This document shows positions 1 to 9,644 of a DNA stretch of 59,458 nucleotides, one piece after another; the first letter of the stretch is position 1, and every line of letters begins with the position of its first letter. This DNA is from Chloroflexota bacterium (GTDB taxonomy: Bacteria > Chloroflexota > Dehalococcoidia > Lucifugimonadales > Lucifugimonadaceae): positions 1-59,458 of the forward strand of contig VXSB01000007.1 of the NCBI GenBank assembly GCA_009838175.1. The letters run 5' to 3'. Below the pieces are notes generated by a model, which saw only the letters and a list, made by a program, of their open reading frames with translations, ran no database searches and was not told the DNA's origin. The position numbers and the translations under genes were made by a program.

Positions 1-1
1 G

Positions 2-736
2 ATTAAGGCTGACATCTGCGAGATCTACACCGACGTCGATGGCATCTACACCGCTGATCCTAGGCTTGTGCCCGACGCGCAAGTAATACCGCATATTGGG
101 TATGAGGAGATGCTTGAGATGGCATCTCTAGGTGCGAAGATGAATCCTCGGTCCATTGAGATGGCGGCGGTTCATAAGGTTCCGATGCTCATCACTTCAT
201 CTTTCAATCCAAACGCAAAAGGAACCAGAATCGGTAATTTCGAGGACAGCAGCAACATGGAGATACGAAAAAGCATTACCAGCATCGCGACCGAACGAGC
301 AGTGTCGAGGGTAACTCTGATTGGTGTCGCCGATAGGCCTGGAGTCGCAGCCGCCATCATGACTCCTCTCGCCGAAGCGGGAATCAGCGTCGATGTCATA
401 GTCCAAAATGTCTCGACAGACGGCTTGACTGATTTGTCGTTCACGGTTGGGCAAGAGTACCTGCAACGGGTAACCGAGATAACGTCGGCTAACAATGATG
501 TGGAATACGCCGATCTGGCAACACGCGACGGGCTCGCGAAAGTCAGTGTCGTCGGGACTGGTATGACTAACTCTCCCGGATACGCGGCGCGCATGTTCCG
601 AGCGTTGGCCAACGCCAGCGTGAACATCGAGATGATAACCACCTCAGAGATCCGGATCACGTGCATCGTCGATGAGAAAAACGTAGGCACCGCAGCCAAG
701 GCGATACACTCTGAATTCGAGCTTGAGGTAGTTTAG
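2..736 (+). CDS. lysC: Aspartate kinase, 5' truncated by the window edge
   Basis: Aspartate kinase phosphorylates aspartate in the first step of lysine, threonine and methionine synthesis in the cytosol. About 244 C-terminal residues are visible; the reading frame is open from base 2, so the N-terminal half of the kinase domain lies outside the window. The end of the kinase domain is seen in EIYTDVDGIYTADPR followed by SLGAKMNPRSIEMA, both family hallmarks. Two ACT regulatory domains follow: RVTLIGVADRPGVAA and KVSVVGTGMTNSPGYAA, with the effector-site pattern VSTDGLTDLSF between them. This is the short LysC type with an allosteric tail, so feedback control by lysine and/or threonine is likely from family knowledge. 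It ends 18 bases before the downstream glycosyltransferase. A GTG at 68 is internal to conserved kinase sequence and is not the true start. Confidence 0.95.
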   Translation: MKADICEIYTDVDGIYTADPRLVPDAQVIPHIGYEEMLEMASLGAKMNPRSIEMAAVHKVPMLITSSFNPNAKGTRIGNFEDSSNMEIRKSITSIATERAVSRVTLIGVADRPGVAAAIMTPLAEAGISVDVIVQNVSTDGLTDLSFTVGQEYLQRVTEITSANNDVEYADLATRDGLAKVSVVGTGMTNSPGYAARMFRALANASVNIEMITTSEIRITCIVDEKNVGTAAKAIHSEFELEVV

Positions 737-754
737 CGGCGTTCAATCAATCAG

Positions 755-1519
755 ATGGCAACCGAGCGAGCCATGGCGACCAAAATCGTCGGCGGTTTCG
801 ACTGCGACGTGAAGGTCGCAGTCGTAATACCAACTTTCAACGAAGCCGACAACATCGGAAATATCGTCCGACAACTTTTCGCCCTCGACGTTGAAAAACT
901 AGGCATATTATTCGTCGATGACTCGTCGCCAGACGGAACCGGCAAGATTGCCGACGAGTTAGCTGATCAACACCCAGGCCGCATCCTAGTTGCGCATCGG
1001 ACTGGCAAGCTGGGACTCGGGACTGCATACATCGCCGGCTTCAAGATCGCGCTCGATAACGCCATTCAACAGATTGTCCAGATGGATTGCGATCTGTCGC
1101 ATCCGCCAGCGGAAGTTCCCGCGATGCTAGATGCTCTCGGACATTCCGATGTCGTGGTCGGTACGCGATACAGTGACGGCGGCGACGTAGATCCGAATTG
1201 GAAGATGTCGCGCGTGTTACTCAGTAAATGGGCTAACTTCGGAATCCGGACGATCTTAGGGTTAAGGGTGCATGACGCCACCGGCGGTTTCAAGGCGTAT
1301 CGGCGCGAGGCTCTTCGGGCAATCAACCCTGAAAGTCTGACTGTTGCAGGCTTTGGTTTCCAAGCGGAGGTTGCGTACCGTGCCCAGCAGTGTGGATTGA
1401 CTGTCTCGGAGCATCCATACACATTTATGGAGCGCATGGCCGGGAAATCCAAGATGTCGCTTCAGATCGCGATTGAGGCATTTTGGCGCTTAACTTTGCT
1501 TCGATTGAAGAGGAATTGA
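755..1519 (+). CDS. Polyprenol-phosphate mannosyltransferase-like GT2 glycosyltransferase
   Basis: This 254-residue family 2 glycosyltransferase resembles dolichol/polyprenol monophosphomannose synthase, which moves a sugar from a nucleotide donor to a lipid phosphate at the membrane face. Seen in the sequence: nucleotide-binding start VAVVIPTFNEADN (about residues 21-33), FVDDSSPDGTG (53-63), and the metal site QMDCDLSHPP (109-118), followed by GTRYSDGGDVDPNW and the DATGGFKAYRREAL acceptor-side motif. There is no membrane anchor, so this is the soluble Dpm1 type and the membrane contact is through the lipid acceptor. Start is uncertain between ATG 755 and ATG 773; neither has a convincing ribosome-binding site. 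It follows lysC by 18 bases and may be cotranscribed. The sugar transferred cannot be told from sequence. Confidence 0.88.
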   Translation: MATERAMATKIVGGFDCDVKVAVVIPTFNEADNIGNIVRQLFALDVEKLGILFVDDSSPDGTGKIADELADQHPGRILVAHRTGKLGLGTAYIAGFKIALDNAIQQIVQMDCDLSHPPAEVPAMLDALGHSDVVVGTRYSDGGDVDPNWKMSRVLLSKWANFGIRTILGLRVHDATGGFKAYRREALRAINPESLTVAGFGFQAEVAYRAQQCGLTVSEHPYTFMERMAGKSKMSLQIAIEAFWRLTLLRLKRN

Positions 1520-1632
1520 GCAGGATTCCCACTGACTGACATAAGCATTTGCGGGAGCACGTCTGCTCATACGAGAATAGATTCGGTCAGCGTCTAGCAA
1601 CGCCCGACAGAAACCACTCCAGAATCAACTAC

Positions 1633-2655
1633 ATGACTACAAGCAATTTCACGATCATCGGCGAGAACATCCACTGTACTCGAGTGGTCAAACGCGGCGG
1701 CATACGCGGTCACATCTTCGACGATGGTTCAGAAGCTGTTAAGTATCGGGTCGGCGGAGAGTTGAATTTCGTCCGAGTACCGAAGCACTTCGAATCGACT
1801 CAACCCTACCAACAAGGCAACCTCAAACACTTCATGATTGCCGTTTGGAAGGGGGTCAACTGCGATGGCGAGGAAGTAGCGGAAGGTGAGGCGTACATCA
1901 AATACGAGGTTGATCGGCAGACAAAGGCCGGCGCGGCTTACCTCGACTTGAATGTTGACGAACTCTCGCACCGCGTCCCAGAACAGACCGAAGCGATGCG
2001 GTGGCTTGTCGAATATGTTCAATCCGTCGCCGACATCCCTCCGAGCATCGATTCGTCGAACTCGGAGATCATCCAAGCTGGACTCGAGGCATACGATCGG
2101 TCATCAGGGCGTCCGATGGTCAACTCGGTAGCGTTGGAGCGCTTGGAGACACTAGACCTCATCGCCGAGCACGATGCGACGTGCATAATCTCCGCCGCGT
2201 CTGAGAGCGGGATGCCAGAAGATGCGGATGAGCGGTTGGAAAACGCAACCCGCGTCGTCGACGCAGCGAGCGACCGCGGCATCGCGTACGAGGACATGTT
2301 CATCGATCCGCTCTTTTTCCCGGTATCGGTCGACAAGGCATATGGGCCACATGCGTTGGGCGCGATTTCGAAACTCCGCGAGCGCTTCGGAGACGATGTA
2401 CACATCACTGGCGGCATGAGCAACGTATCGTTCGGTTTGCCAAAGCGCGCCTTGGTAAACGAAGCCTTTGTGAGATTGGCGGTCGATGCTGGCGCAGATT
2501 CAGGTATCATCGACCCTATCCAAGTGAAGATAGACCGCGCCATGAATCTTGACATGGATACCCCGCGCGTCCAGTATGCGATTGATCTCTTGGAAGGCAG
2601 AGACGATTTCGCCATGAACTACATCACCGCTTTCCGCAACGGCGAACTCGACTAA
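1633..2655 (+). CDS. Pterin-binding methyltransferase (methyltetrahydrofolate:corrinoid type)
   Basis: The protein belongs to the dihydropteroate synthase/MetH-AcsE pterin-binding fold and probably handles a methyl group on tetrahydrofolate. The family start FTIIGENIHCTRVV, the strand AAYLDLNVDE, PPSIDSSNSEII, PMVNSVALER, and the late GGMSNVSFGLPKR and GADSGIIDP are all typical of methyltetrahydrofolate methyltransferases. An open frame reaches back to a TTG at 1549, but the ATG at 1633 places the conserved N-terminus directly at the start and gives 340 residues, so I use it. No corrinoid-binding partner or homocysteine-binding domain lies next to it, so the methyl acceptor is unknown. It ends 64 bases before the YihY gene on the same strand. 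Confidence 0.85.
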   Translation: MTTSNFTIIGENIHCTRVVKRGGIRGHIFDDGSEAVKYRVGGELNFVRVPKHFESTQPYQQGNLKHFMIAVWKGVNCDGEEVAEGEAYIKYEVDRQTKAGAAYLDLNVDELSHRVPEQTEAMRWLVEYVQSVADIPPSIDSSNSEIIQAGLEAYDRSSGRPMVNSVALERLETLDLIAEHDATCIISAASESGMPEDADERLENATRVVDAASDRGIAYEDMFIDPLFFPVSVDKAYGPHALGAISKLRERFGDDVHITGGMSNVSFGLPKRALVNEAFVRLAVDAGADSGIIDPIQVKIDRAMNLDMDTPRVQYAIDLLEGRDDFAMNYITAFRNGELD

Positions 2656-2719
2656 AGCCGGTTCGACCGATCTTTTTATCGCTTCGAAGTCCGAAGAGGA
2701 TTTGAGGAGGCGACATCCT

Positions 2720-3697
2720 TTGACAATCGCACGAAGATCCAATCCGATTCGCCGCAATTTCAGCTGGGTCGGTCAGGCGTTTTGGTTCGTCTACCACAAC
2801 GTCAACGACTTCATGTCGGTAAACGGTCACTACTTCGCGGCGGCTATCGCGTTTTACAGCTTTTTGTCGATATTCCCCCTTTCCATCGCGCTGATCACAT
2901 TGTGGAGGTTGTCGGTTGGGATTGAAGGCTTTGAGGACCGACTCATCACTGGCATAGTGGCACAAATCCCTGTGCTCGCGGAAACCGAAGGGCCGTCATT
3001 CGTGGAAGGCTTCATCCATAACGTAAGCAACCAACCTGCGTTGACATCCAGCTTGACCGGGTTGGGACTGTTTATCGCAGGAATGGGAGTGTTTGGTTCG
3101 ATCCGCAAGAGCGTCAATGTCATCTGGGGTATCCAGCGCCCGCGTCCGTTTCTCACCGAGCGAGCCATCGACTTCGTGATGATGACTGTTGCTTCGTTAC
3201 TGCTGTTTTTGGCGCTGCTACTGTCAACCTTCTTCTCATTCATCAGCGAGATCACGGAACTGTTGGCAACTGATGCGACACCGTTCGATCAGTGGTTCCT
3301 TATAGTGGCAGGTTTCACAATTCCTTCGGTGATCACCTACTTCGTATTCACCGTTGTTTACTGGTGGCTGCCCAACACCCAAGTCCGATTGTTGGAAATT
3401 CTCGGCGTCGCGCTCCTAGCCACGATCGCCTTCGAAATCGCGAAATACGTCTTTATCTTCTTTCTAAGAAATTCGGGGGGCCTGATCACCTCGATTTACG
3501 GGAGTATCAGCACTGTGATGATGTTTTTCTTCTTCATTTATGTTGAAGCAATCATCCTGTTGGCGGGCGCGATGCTGTCTGCGAAATGGTCTAATCATCT
3601 TCGCATTCGAGACCAACAGCGGCAGAATCGAATGCTGATAGACAACCTGCGTCGTATAGACGCTTCCGACCGATTGACGTTCCTGCCGTCATTGTGA
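2720..3697 (+). CDS. YihY/BrkB family membrane protein
   Basis: This is an inner-membrane protein of the YihY/BrkB family (once mislabelled RNase BN); the molecular function of the family is not established. The family signature HYFAAAIAFYSFLSIFPL is near residue 35, and there are about six hydrophobic segments (around 45-65, 100-120, 155-180, 195-220, 235-255, 270-290), ending in a charged cytoplasmic tail. I choose the TTG at 2720 because a strong ribosome-binding site GAGGAGG lies at 2704-2710, nine bases upstream; a TTG at 2702 is in frame but has no such site. The resulting 325 residues fit the family. It is the last gene of the left + strand group and converges on the desulfhydrase, with a small hairpin (GTTAGA/TCTAAC) at 3755-3772 between them. 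Confidence 0.88.
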   Translation: MTIARRSNPIRRNFSWVGQAFWFVYHNVNDFMSVNGHYFAAAIAFYSFLSIFPLSIALITLWRLSVGIEGFEDRLITGIVAQIPVLAETEGPSFVEGFIHNVSNQPALTSSLTGLGLFIAGMGVFGSIRKSVNVIWGIQRPRPFLTERAIDFVMMTVASLLLFLALLLSTFFSFISEITELLATDATPFDQWFLIVAGFTIPSVITYFVFTVVYWWLPNTQVRLLEILGVALLATIAFEIAKYVFIFFLRNSGGLITSIYGSISTVMMFFFFIYVEAIILLAGAMLSAKWSNHLRIRDQQRQNRMLIDNLRRIDASDRLTFLPSL

Positions 3698-3754
3698 GCT
3701 GATGGATAATAGCTCACATAGCCATGGGGCGCATCGGAATCTGGCGGTGCTGAT

Positions 3755-3772
3755 GTTAGATACTTGTCTAAC
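3755..3772. terminator. Small hairpin between convergent genes
   Basis: Six-base inverted repeat GTTAGA/TCTAAC with loop TACTTG lies between the stops of the YihY gene and the desulfhydrase gene. There is no clear T run on either strand, so termination is only a guess from position. Confidence 0.3.
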
Positions 3773-3842
3773 TTCGTTCGTACGCTAGAGAGGCCCCGCA
3801 TTAATTTGGCCCGTTCTTCGCGGTTCGGAGTGATTTTCGACG

Positions 3843-4868
3843 TTAGTTCGCCAACTCGTGTGCGAACGCGAACAGCGCGGGAAGCCCGCCCGTGTGCAAG
3901 AAGATCAACGTTTCATCCGGTGAAGTGTTGCCTTCTCGGATATCGTCTAACATGGCGGCCATTACGGTGCCCGTGTAGTTGGGGTCTAGCATGATCGCAT
4001 CCGTCTGGGCGGAAATTCGTATCGCATCTGCCACTTCCTGCGTCATGATGCCGTAACCCTCGCCGATGAACTGGTTCAAGACTCTCATGTCCGACTCTTC
4101 AAACGTGATCGGTAGATCTAACAAATCGCGAATGTCTTGCGAGTGTTGGAAGATGTAGTCTCCCAAGGGCATGTCATAGTTCACTTCAACACCGGTGAAT
4201 CGCCAATCCAACCCCAGATTCTTCGCAGCGAGGATCAATCCACAGAGCGACCGGCCGGCTACACCGTAAATGCGGACGTTTGTGAGTCCGAGCTCCTCGA
4301 TCTGGTCGAGCATTTCGAGTCCGCAGCGCACGAAGCCGACCATGCCGACTACGCGCGGGAACAGATGGTCCTGCAATAAGTAGACGCTTGCGCCCTCGGC
4401 TTCCAATTCAGTCTTCAAATCTGCGGCGTATTGATCCGCCTTTTCAGACTGGAATTGGTCGAGCAGGTGTAACTCTGCGCCCAACAGTTTGTCGACTAGC
4501 AGGTTGCCTTGCACTTTTCGATGGGCGGCATTCTTGAGAATCAGGACGTAGCGTAATCCAGCCTTGTTCGCCGCTGCCGCCGTCATACGGGCATTGTTCG
4601 AGTGGTAATCCATGATGTTGATGAGCGTGTCGTAACCCTCGTTTACGACGTGCGGCATCTCGAACTCGTAGTGGCGCGCCTTGTTGCCGCCAAACGCCAA
4701 CCCAGTCATATCCTCGCGTTTCACGAAGATCCGAGGGATTTCGGTGTCACATTCTTCGGACAACCGTTCACGCAAGCCGGTCATCTCCTCCAACGGAGTC
4801 GGTGTATGTGCGATATCGACCCGAGGAAACGCGTCGATGCGGGCGGTGAGTTCTTCTCGAGTGAGCAT
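3843..4868 (-). CDS. PLP-dependent D-cysteine desulfhydrase / ACC deaminase family
   Basis: The protein is a fold-type II pyridoxal-phosphate enzyme of the D-cysteine desulfhydrase/1-aminocyclopropane-1-carboxylate deaminase family, which breaks down small amino acids to ammonia and a keto acid (plus sulfide for D-cysteine). The PLP lysine is in FGGNKARHYEF, preceded by IFVKREDMTGLA; DYHSNNARMTAAAA is the phosphate/substrate loop and LIFLHTGGLPALFA is the C-terminal family end. The start at ATG 4868 gives 341 residues, normal for the family; an upstream in-frame start at 4898 adds ten non-conserved residues. Sequence alone cannot separate D-cysteine desulfhydrase from ACC deaminase. Its position at the end of a minus-strand run that contains cysteine-synthesis genes makes a sulfur-amino-acid role attractive but unproven. 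Confidence 0.82.
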   Translation of the reverse strand: MLTREELTARIDAFPRVDIAHTPTPLEEMTGLRERLSEECDTEIPRIFVKREDMTGLAFGGNKARHYEFEMPHVVNEGYDTLINIMDYHSNNARMTAAAANKAGLRYVLILKNAAHRKVQGNLLVDKLLGAELHLLDQFQSEKADQYAADLKTELEAEGASVYLLQDHLFPRVVGMVGFVRCGLEMLDQIEELGLTNVRIYGVAGRSLCGLILAAKNLGLDWRFTGVEVNYDMPLGDYIFQHSQDIRDLLDLPITFEESDMRVLNQFIGEGYGIMTQEVADAIRISAQTDAIMLDPNYTGTVMAAMLDDIREGNTSPDETLIFLHTGGLPALFAFAHELAN

Positions 4869-4941
4869 AGTCCTCAAAATAGTAATTGGAATCCTCAAGC
4901 GACGAAAAAGCCCGCCTGCGAAGATAGGTTGGTGATGCGCA

Positions 4942-5475
4942 CTAGCTCCTAACGCCGTAGTAACCGACGTCCCGTGCCCATCGATCCGAGACCTGCGCTG
5001 CGACTACCTCTCCAGTGCATGTGAGCGTACCGTCTTCGCTGATCAACTCCGCCGTCAAAGTCGTTCGTCTCCGGTCTACCTCGATTACTCGTGAAGTTAC
5101 GGTGAAAGACATCGAAAGCGGCGTCGGCTTGAGATAGTTCACATGCAGCGATGCGGTGGCGTACCACAATAACGGTCGCTCGCCATCACCGGCATATCTA
5201 CCGGCGCGACGATACGCGTCGGCGATTGCAGTGCAAACGCTGTGACAGTCGATTACTGATGCGATGATGCCGCCGTTTACGATGTCGTGCGGCATTGCGG
5301 CGTGGTGCGGTTGAGGTTTGAACCGACAAACCGACAGATCGCCTTCCCAACTGGATTTGATATTCAGTCCACGCTCGTTCCAAGCTCCGCAACCGTGACA
5401 GGAATTACCGAACAGCCCATCTTGTACGAACTGCGGAGGTGAAGACAACCTTCGTGATTGGTCTTCTGTCCGCAT
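4942..5475 (-). CDS. PaaI-like hot-dog thioesterase
   Basis: A 177-residue hot-dog-fold protein of the acyl-CoA thioesterase (PaaI/4HBT) type. The central helix and active-site region is HDIVNGGIIASVIDCHSV (about residues 63-80), and the second half ASLHVNYLKPTPLS with TLTCTGEVVAAQVS is typical of the fold. A short CHGCG motif near residue 28 precedes the domain, as in many proteins of this group. The ATG at 5475 overlaps the uvrA stop codon as TGATG, which suggests translational coupling to uvrA; a TTG one codon upstream is also possible. Substrate is unknown. Together with UvrA it may simply be a translational hitch-hiker. Confidence 0.8.
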   Translation of the reverse strand: MRTEDQSRRLSSPPQFVQDGLFGNSCHGCGAWNERGLNIKSSWEGDLSVCRFKPQPHHAAMPHDIVNGGIIASVIDCHSVCTAIADAYRRAGRYAGDGERPLLWYATASLHVNYLKPTPLSMSFTVTSRVIEVDRRRTTLTAELISEDGTLTCTGEVVAAQVSDRWARDVGYYGVRS

Positions 5476-8400
5476 CAACTGCTACGGCTCACGGCTCTTC
5501 TGCGACGACGGCGTCGACGACCTCGGGAGGCTCCGTTGCGAGACGCCTTCGAACGTGCTGCTGCCATGTCTTGGTCGTTCAAAATGTCCGCGATCTTAAT
5601 CTCGGCCGCTCCGTTTTTCAGAGCCGTATCGTGCCGACCGTTCTGTTGGAATTCATCGCTACCATGGGCACCTTCGTCAGGGATGATGCCAGAAAAGTCT
5701 CGCAGGTAGTTACCGGTGAAGGAATCGTCGACCGAAGCGATGAATTCAGGAGTACCGACGGCGACTAGTTCACCGCCGTCGTCGCCAGCGAACGGTCCGA
5801 GATCGATGATCCAGTCTGCGTTCTTGATCAAATCCAGATGATGCTCGATCAAGAGAACCGTGTTGCCGTTGTCAACCAAGCGATGCAACACAGTCAGTAG
5901 CTTTGCCGCATCGTCGAACGAAAGTCCAGTGGTTGGTTCATCAAGGATGTACAGGGTCTGGCCTGTACTGCGTTTTGATAGCTCCGAAGCCAACTTGATG
6001 CGTTGTGCTTCACCACCCGATAACGTCGTGGCTGGCTGCCCGAGACGTATGTAGCCGAGACCGACATCCATCAAGGTCACCAGTTTCGAGGCGATCTTCG
6101 GGATGTTCTCGAAGAGAGCGTGCGCCTCGGTGACCGTCATGTTCAAGACATCGGAGATGGATGCCTCCTTGAACAGGATTTCCAAAGCTTCACGGTTGTA
6201 CCGAGCACCGTCGCAGACCTCGCACGGCACAGTCACGTCGGGCAAGAACTGCATCTCGATCTGGGTGTATCCCGCGCCCGAACATGATTCGCACCGACCA
6301 CCTCGGACATTGAATGAGAAGCGCCCTGGTGTGTATCCGCGAGCCCGAGCTTCAGGAACGGTGGCGTATAGTTCCCGGATCGGCGTAAAGACACCCGTGT
6401 ATGTCGCAGGGTTGGAGCGCGGAGTTCTGCCTATCGGCGATTGATCGATGTTGATTACTTTGTCGATGTGGTCTAGACCCGTTATCTCGTCGTGAGGGCC
6501 GGGACGATCTTTGGCCCTATAGAAGTGTTGAGACAGACTCTTGAGGATGATTTCATTGACCAGCGTGCTTTTGCCTGAGCCTGATACGCCGGTTACGCAT
6601 ACAAACACGCCCAATGGGATATCTATGTCGACATTCTTGAGATTGTTGGCTCGCGCTCCGATGATGGAAATTGAGTTCTGGCCAATCTCGCGTCTGTTCT
6701 TGGGTGACGCGATCTCCTTTCGACCACTCAAGTAGTCGCCAGTGATCGAGTCGGTTGCGTCGATGATTGCATCTATTTCGCCCTGCGCGACGACGTGCCC
6801 TCCGTGTTCGCCTGCTCCGGGGCCTAGGTCGACGATGTGATCGGCAGCGCGCATCACTGCTTCGTCGTGCTCGACGATTAGAACCGTGTTCCCAACGTCG
6901 CGCAAGCTCTTCAGCGTCGCGATCAGGCGGTCACCGTCATGGGGATGAAGGCCGACCGACGGTTCGTCGCAGACGTACAGGACTCCCATCAACCCGGAAC
7001 CGATCTGCGTGGCGAGTCGGATCCGTTGCCCCTCGCCGCCGGACAACGTGCCAGCAGAACGGTCGAGGGTCAGGTAGTTAAGTCCGACACGAGATAGGAA
7101 ACCAAGCCGAGATTCGATCTCTTTGAAAATCTGATCCGCAATCGACAACTCTCGCGTTGTCAGCGGTTCCTCAACCACTCGATCCTCTAAATCCCAAGCG
7201 CCGTTTCTGCATGCTTCGACCCATTGGAGGGCGATTTCGACGGATTGGCGCGTGACCTCCATGATGTTCATGCCGAGCAATGTGACCGCCAAAGCATCCG
7301 GTTTCAAGCGATCGCCGTTACACGCGTTGCACGTGCGCTGCGACATGTAGCGCTCGATATCGTTGCGGACGTTTTCGGATTCGGTGTTCGCGTGACGCCG
7401 CTCGAGATTCGGGATCACGCCTTCTATCTTGCCTTTCCAAGAAAAGACCGCGCCGCTCGATGTTTCGTGCCTTAGTTGAACGCGTTTTCGACCCGAGCCA
7501 TAAAGAACCAACTTAAGGTGGTCGGGCTCCAGTTCAGTTATCGGTTTGTTCAAGGGAACTTCGAAATGTTCGTTCAGCGCGCGTAGCGGCCCCCACGCCC
7601 ACTGTGAGTTCTTACCGTCCCGGCTCCAAGGTGCCACTGCGCCATCGGATAAAGACACATTTTTGTTTGGCAAAACTAGATCGGGGTCAATCTCCAAGCG
7701 GAAACCGATGCCAGAACATTCGGTGCATGCCCCGAAGGGAGTGTTGAACGAGAAGTTGCGGGGCTCCAATTCCGACATCGAGATGTCACAGTCTGGGCAG
7801 GAGAATTGCTCGGAATAAGAAAGGTCTTGAGGTTGTAGCCCGCTCTTGGAACGTTGCCGCTGCTTGTTGATGGTGCCGGCGGCAACAGTGCTACGTGCGC
7901 CGCTGGTCAATTCCTCGACGAGGCGTTCGCTTGGGTTAAGAACCGAGACTGTCAGAGTGCCGTCGGAAGCCTTCAGGGCCGTCTCAACGGATTGTGTGAG
8001 GCGCTCTCTCTCAGTGGTCTTTCTGACAATGACGCGATCGACCACGATCTCGATGTTGTGCCATTGATTCTTGTTCAGGCTGATGTCTTCGCTAAGTTCA
8101 ACAACTTCGCCGTCTACACGTACGCGGACGAAGCCTGTCCTACGAGCATCATCGAAAATCGCCGTGTGCTCACCCTTTTTGTGTTTGATGACGGGGGCTA
8201 GGATCAGCAGGCGGGAGCCTTCGTCCAAACGCAAGATTGAGTCGACGATTTGCTGAACTGTCTGGCGTTGGACCGGCTTGCCGCAGTTCCGGCAGTGTGG
8301 CCGTCCGGCACGGGCGAACAACAGACGCAAATAGTCGTAGATCTCAGTTACAGTGCCTACGGTGGAGCGAGGGTTGCGCGACACGCCTTTCTGGTCAATA

Positions 8401-8657
8401 GAGATCGAGGGGCTCAGACCTTCGATGTGATCGACCTCAGGTTTCTCCATTCGGCCTAGGAACTGGCGAGCATAAGCGGACAGGCTTTCAACGTAACGTC
8501 GCTGCCCTTCGGCGTAGATAGTGTCAAATGCCAGACTGCTCTTGCCAGATCCTGAGACGCCTGTAACGACAACCAGTTTGTCGCGCGGGATGCGGACATC
8601 GATGTTCTTGAGGTTGTGCTCGCTTGCGCCTCGTACGATGATTTCGTTTTCTGACAT
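5475..8657 (-). CDS. uvrA: Excinuclease ABC subunit A
   Basis: UvrA finds bulky DNA lesions and loads UvrB in nucleotide excision repair. The 1060 residues hold two ABC ATPase modules: Walker [10 protein letters not shown] at residues 33-41 and again GVSGSGKST in the second half, signatures [12 protein letters not shown] and [12 protein letters not shown], and two zinc fingers (CPDC...CTEC and CESC...CEVC). The UvrB-interacting/insertion region lies between. The protein is about 100 residues longer than usual; the extra C-terminus ends in a strongly basic tail with eight consecutive arginines encoded by mixed codons. A 17-base palindrome lies about 100 bases upstream and may be an operator. 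The stop overlaps the next start (TGATG). Confidence 0.97.
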   Translation of the reverse strand: MSENEIIVRGASEHNLKNIDVRIPRDKLVVVTGVSGSGKSSLAFDTIYAEGQRRYVESLSAYARQFLGRMEKPEVDHIEGLSPSISIDQKGVSRNPRSTVGTVTEIYDYLRLLFARAGRPHCRNCGKPVQRQTVQQIVDSILRLDEGSRLLILAPVIKHKKGEHTAIFDDARRTGFVRVRVDGEVVELSEDISLNKNQWHNIEIVVDRVIVRKTTERERLTQSVETALKASDGTLTVSVLNPSERLVEELTSGARSTVAAGTINKQRQRSKSGLQPQDLSYSEQFSCPDCDISMSELEPRNFSFNTPFGACTECSGIGFRLEIDPDLVLPNKNVSLSDGAVAPWSRDGKNSQWAWGPLRALNEHFEVPLNKPITELEPDHLKLVLYGSGRKRVQLRHETSSGAVFSWKGKIEGVIPNLERRHANTESENVRNDIERYMSQRTCNACNGDRLKPDALAVTLLGMNIMEVTRQSVEIALQWVEACRNGAWDLEDRVVEEPLTTRELSIADQIFKEIESRLGFLSRVGLNYLTLDRSAGTLSGGEGQRIRLATQIGSGLMGVLYVCDEPSVGLHPHDGDRLIATLKSLRDVGNTVLIVEHDEAVMRAADHIVDLGPGAGEHGGHVVAQGEIDAIIDATDSITGDYLSGRKEIASPKNRREIGQNSISIIGARANNLKNVDIDIPLGVFVCVTGVSGSGKSTLVNEIILKSLSQHFYRAKDRPGPHDEITGLDHIDKVINIDQSPIGRTPRSNPATYTGVFTPIRELYATVPEARARGYTPGRFSFNVRGGRCESCSGAGYTQIEMQFLPDVTVPCEVCDGARYNREALEILFKEASISDVLNMTVTEAHALFENIPKIASKLVTLMDVGLGYIRLGQPATTLSGGEAQRIKLASELSKRSTGQTLYILDEPTTGLSFDDAAKLLTVLHRLVDNGNTVLLIEHHLDLIKNADWIIDLGPFAGDDGGELVAVGTPEFIASVDDSFTGNYLRDFSGIIPDEGAHGSDEFQQNGRHDTALKNGAAEIKIADILNDQDMAAARSKASRNGASRGRRRRRRRRAVSRSS

Positions 8658-8758
8658 CAGTGCAGGTTAGGTGTTCTGAGATTTTTTCGTGCTTGATTCG
8701 TAGCCAAAATCTGGATATTCAGTCTGATAGCGAACTGCACCAATACAGCGCCCGTCAG

Positions 8759-8775
8759 ACTCTAGATTCTAGAGT
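8759..8775. promoter_or_regulatory. 17-base palindrome upstream of uvrA
   Basis: ACTCTAGATTCTAGAGT is a perfect inverted repeat with eight-base arms around one central base. It sits in the 162-base gap between the SDR stop and the uvrA start, about 100 bases upstream of uvrA. A DNA-damage repressor site is a reasonable guess for uvrA, but I cannot match it to a known LexA motif; a transcription terminator for the SDR is less likely because there is no T run. Confidence 0.4.
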
Positions 8776-8819
8776 ATGTTTGCGTCGAACTTGCAACTGC
8801 TGCGGACGCAGATGTTGGG

Positions 8820-9620
8820 CTAGTAATGGATGGCGTTACCGACGCCTCCACCAGCCGCGATGCCGTCGCCGTTGATAGCAACCGCCTTGGGTGAGGCAAC
8901 GAATGCTGCGATGTAGGCGATCTCACGCGCGTCGATCAGTTTTCGGACCGCGTTTGCGCTGGCCATCTCGTCAAGGATCGTGTCAACTGATACGCCACGT
9001 TCTTCTGCTCGTGCCGCGGCGACACCAGGCGTGGCTTCGGTCCGGGTACCGCCAGGGTGTATGACTACGGCGTTGATGCCGTACGGACCAAGTTCATCCG
9101 CGAGATTTTTCGTGAGAGCGGAAACTCCAACGTTGCGAATGGATCCAACCGCGGAGCCACTGGATCGCGAGGCCAATCCGCTGATGTTGATGATGCGTCC
9201 CCAGCCGCGATCCTTCATGATCGGAGCGACTGCGCGGGCGCAACGGAGGTATCCGAGCACTTTGGTGTTGATGTCCTCGTTGAACGCTTCGTCAGTGACG
9301 CCTTCGATGCCGGGAACAGGTGCCTGCCCAAGTGGCCGCGCAGCGTTATTGACCAGAATGTCGATGCCGCCCAGCTGGAAATTCGCCCGCGCGACCATGC
9401 TGTTTACTGAATCGGTGTCAGTAGTGTCGCATTCAATCGGGTAAATATCTCGACCAGTGTCGGCCGCGATCTCTCGACTTGCGAGTTCAAGGGCATCGGC
9501 GTTCCGTGCGCATATAGCGACATCACACCCTTCGCGTGCCAATTCCCAGGCTATCGCTTTGCCGATACCTCTGCTACCGCCAGTGACTACTGCCAGTTTT
9601 CTTTCAAGTTCCAGATCCAT
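8820..9620 (-). CDS. SDR-family protein lacking the usual catalytic Tyr and Lys
   Basis: A 266-residue Rossmann-fold short-chain dehydrogenase/reductase homologue. The cofactor motif TGGSRGIG is at residues 13-20 and the NNAA motif at 91-94, so nucleotide binding looks intact. The catalytic Ser147 is present (NISGLAS), but the position of the essential Tyr (159) is Gly and that of Lys (163) is Asn, in the stretch GSIRNVGVSALTK. The rest of the domain, including the PGG and the end of the fold, is normal. Therefore it is either a non-catalytic paralogue or a subfamily with a different proton donor. The start at 9620 has ribosome-binding site GAGGGA. It follows the amidase by 24 bases and is probably cotranscribed with it. 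Confidence 0.82.
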   Translation of the reverse strand: MDLELERKLAVVTGGSRGIGKAIAWELAREGCDVAICARNADALELASREIAADTGRDIYPIECDTTDTDSVNSMVARANFQLGGIDILVNNAARPLGQAPVPGIEGVTDEAFNEDINTKVLGYLRCARAVAPIMKDRGWGRIINISGLASRSSGSAVGSIRNVGVSALTKNLADELGPYGINAVVIHPGGTRTEATPGVAAARAEERGVSVDTILDEMASANAVRKLIDAREIAYIAAFVASPKAVAINGDGIAAGGGVGNAIHY

Positions 9621-9644
9621 GTCATTTCCCTCATCGGCTCGAGA

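Noticed and set aside
2019-2615. 198-residue open frame antisense to the methyltransferase
   Set aside because: Composition (Ser/Arg-rich, no hydrophobic core) and full overlap with a recognised gene mark it as a shadow. The same applies to the long antisense frames in uvrA, yjhG, liv and otsAB genes.
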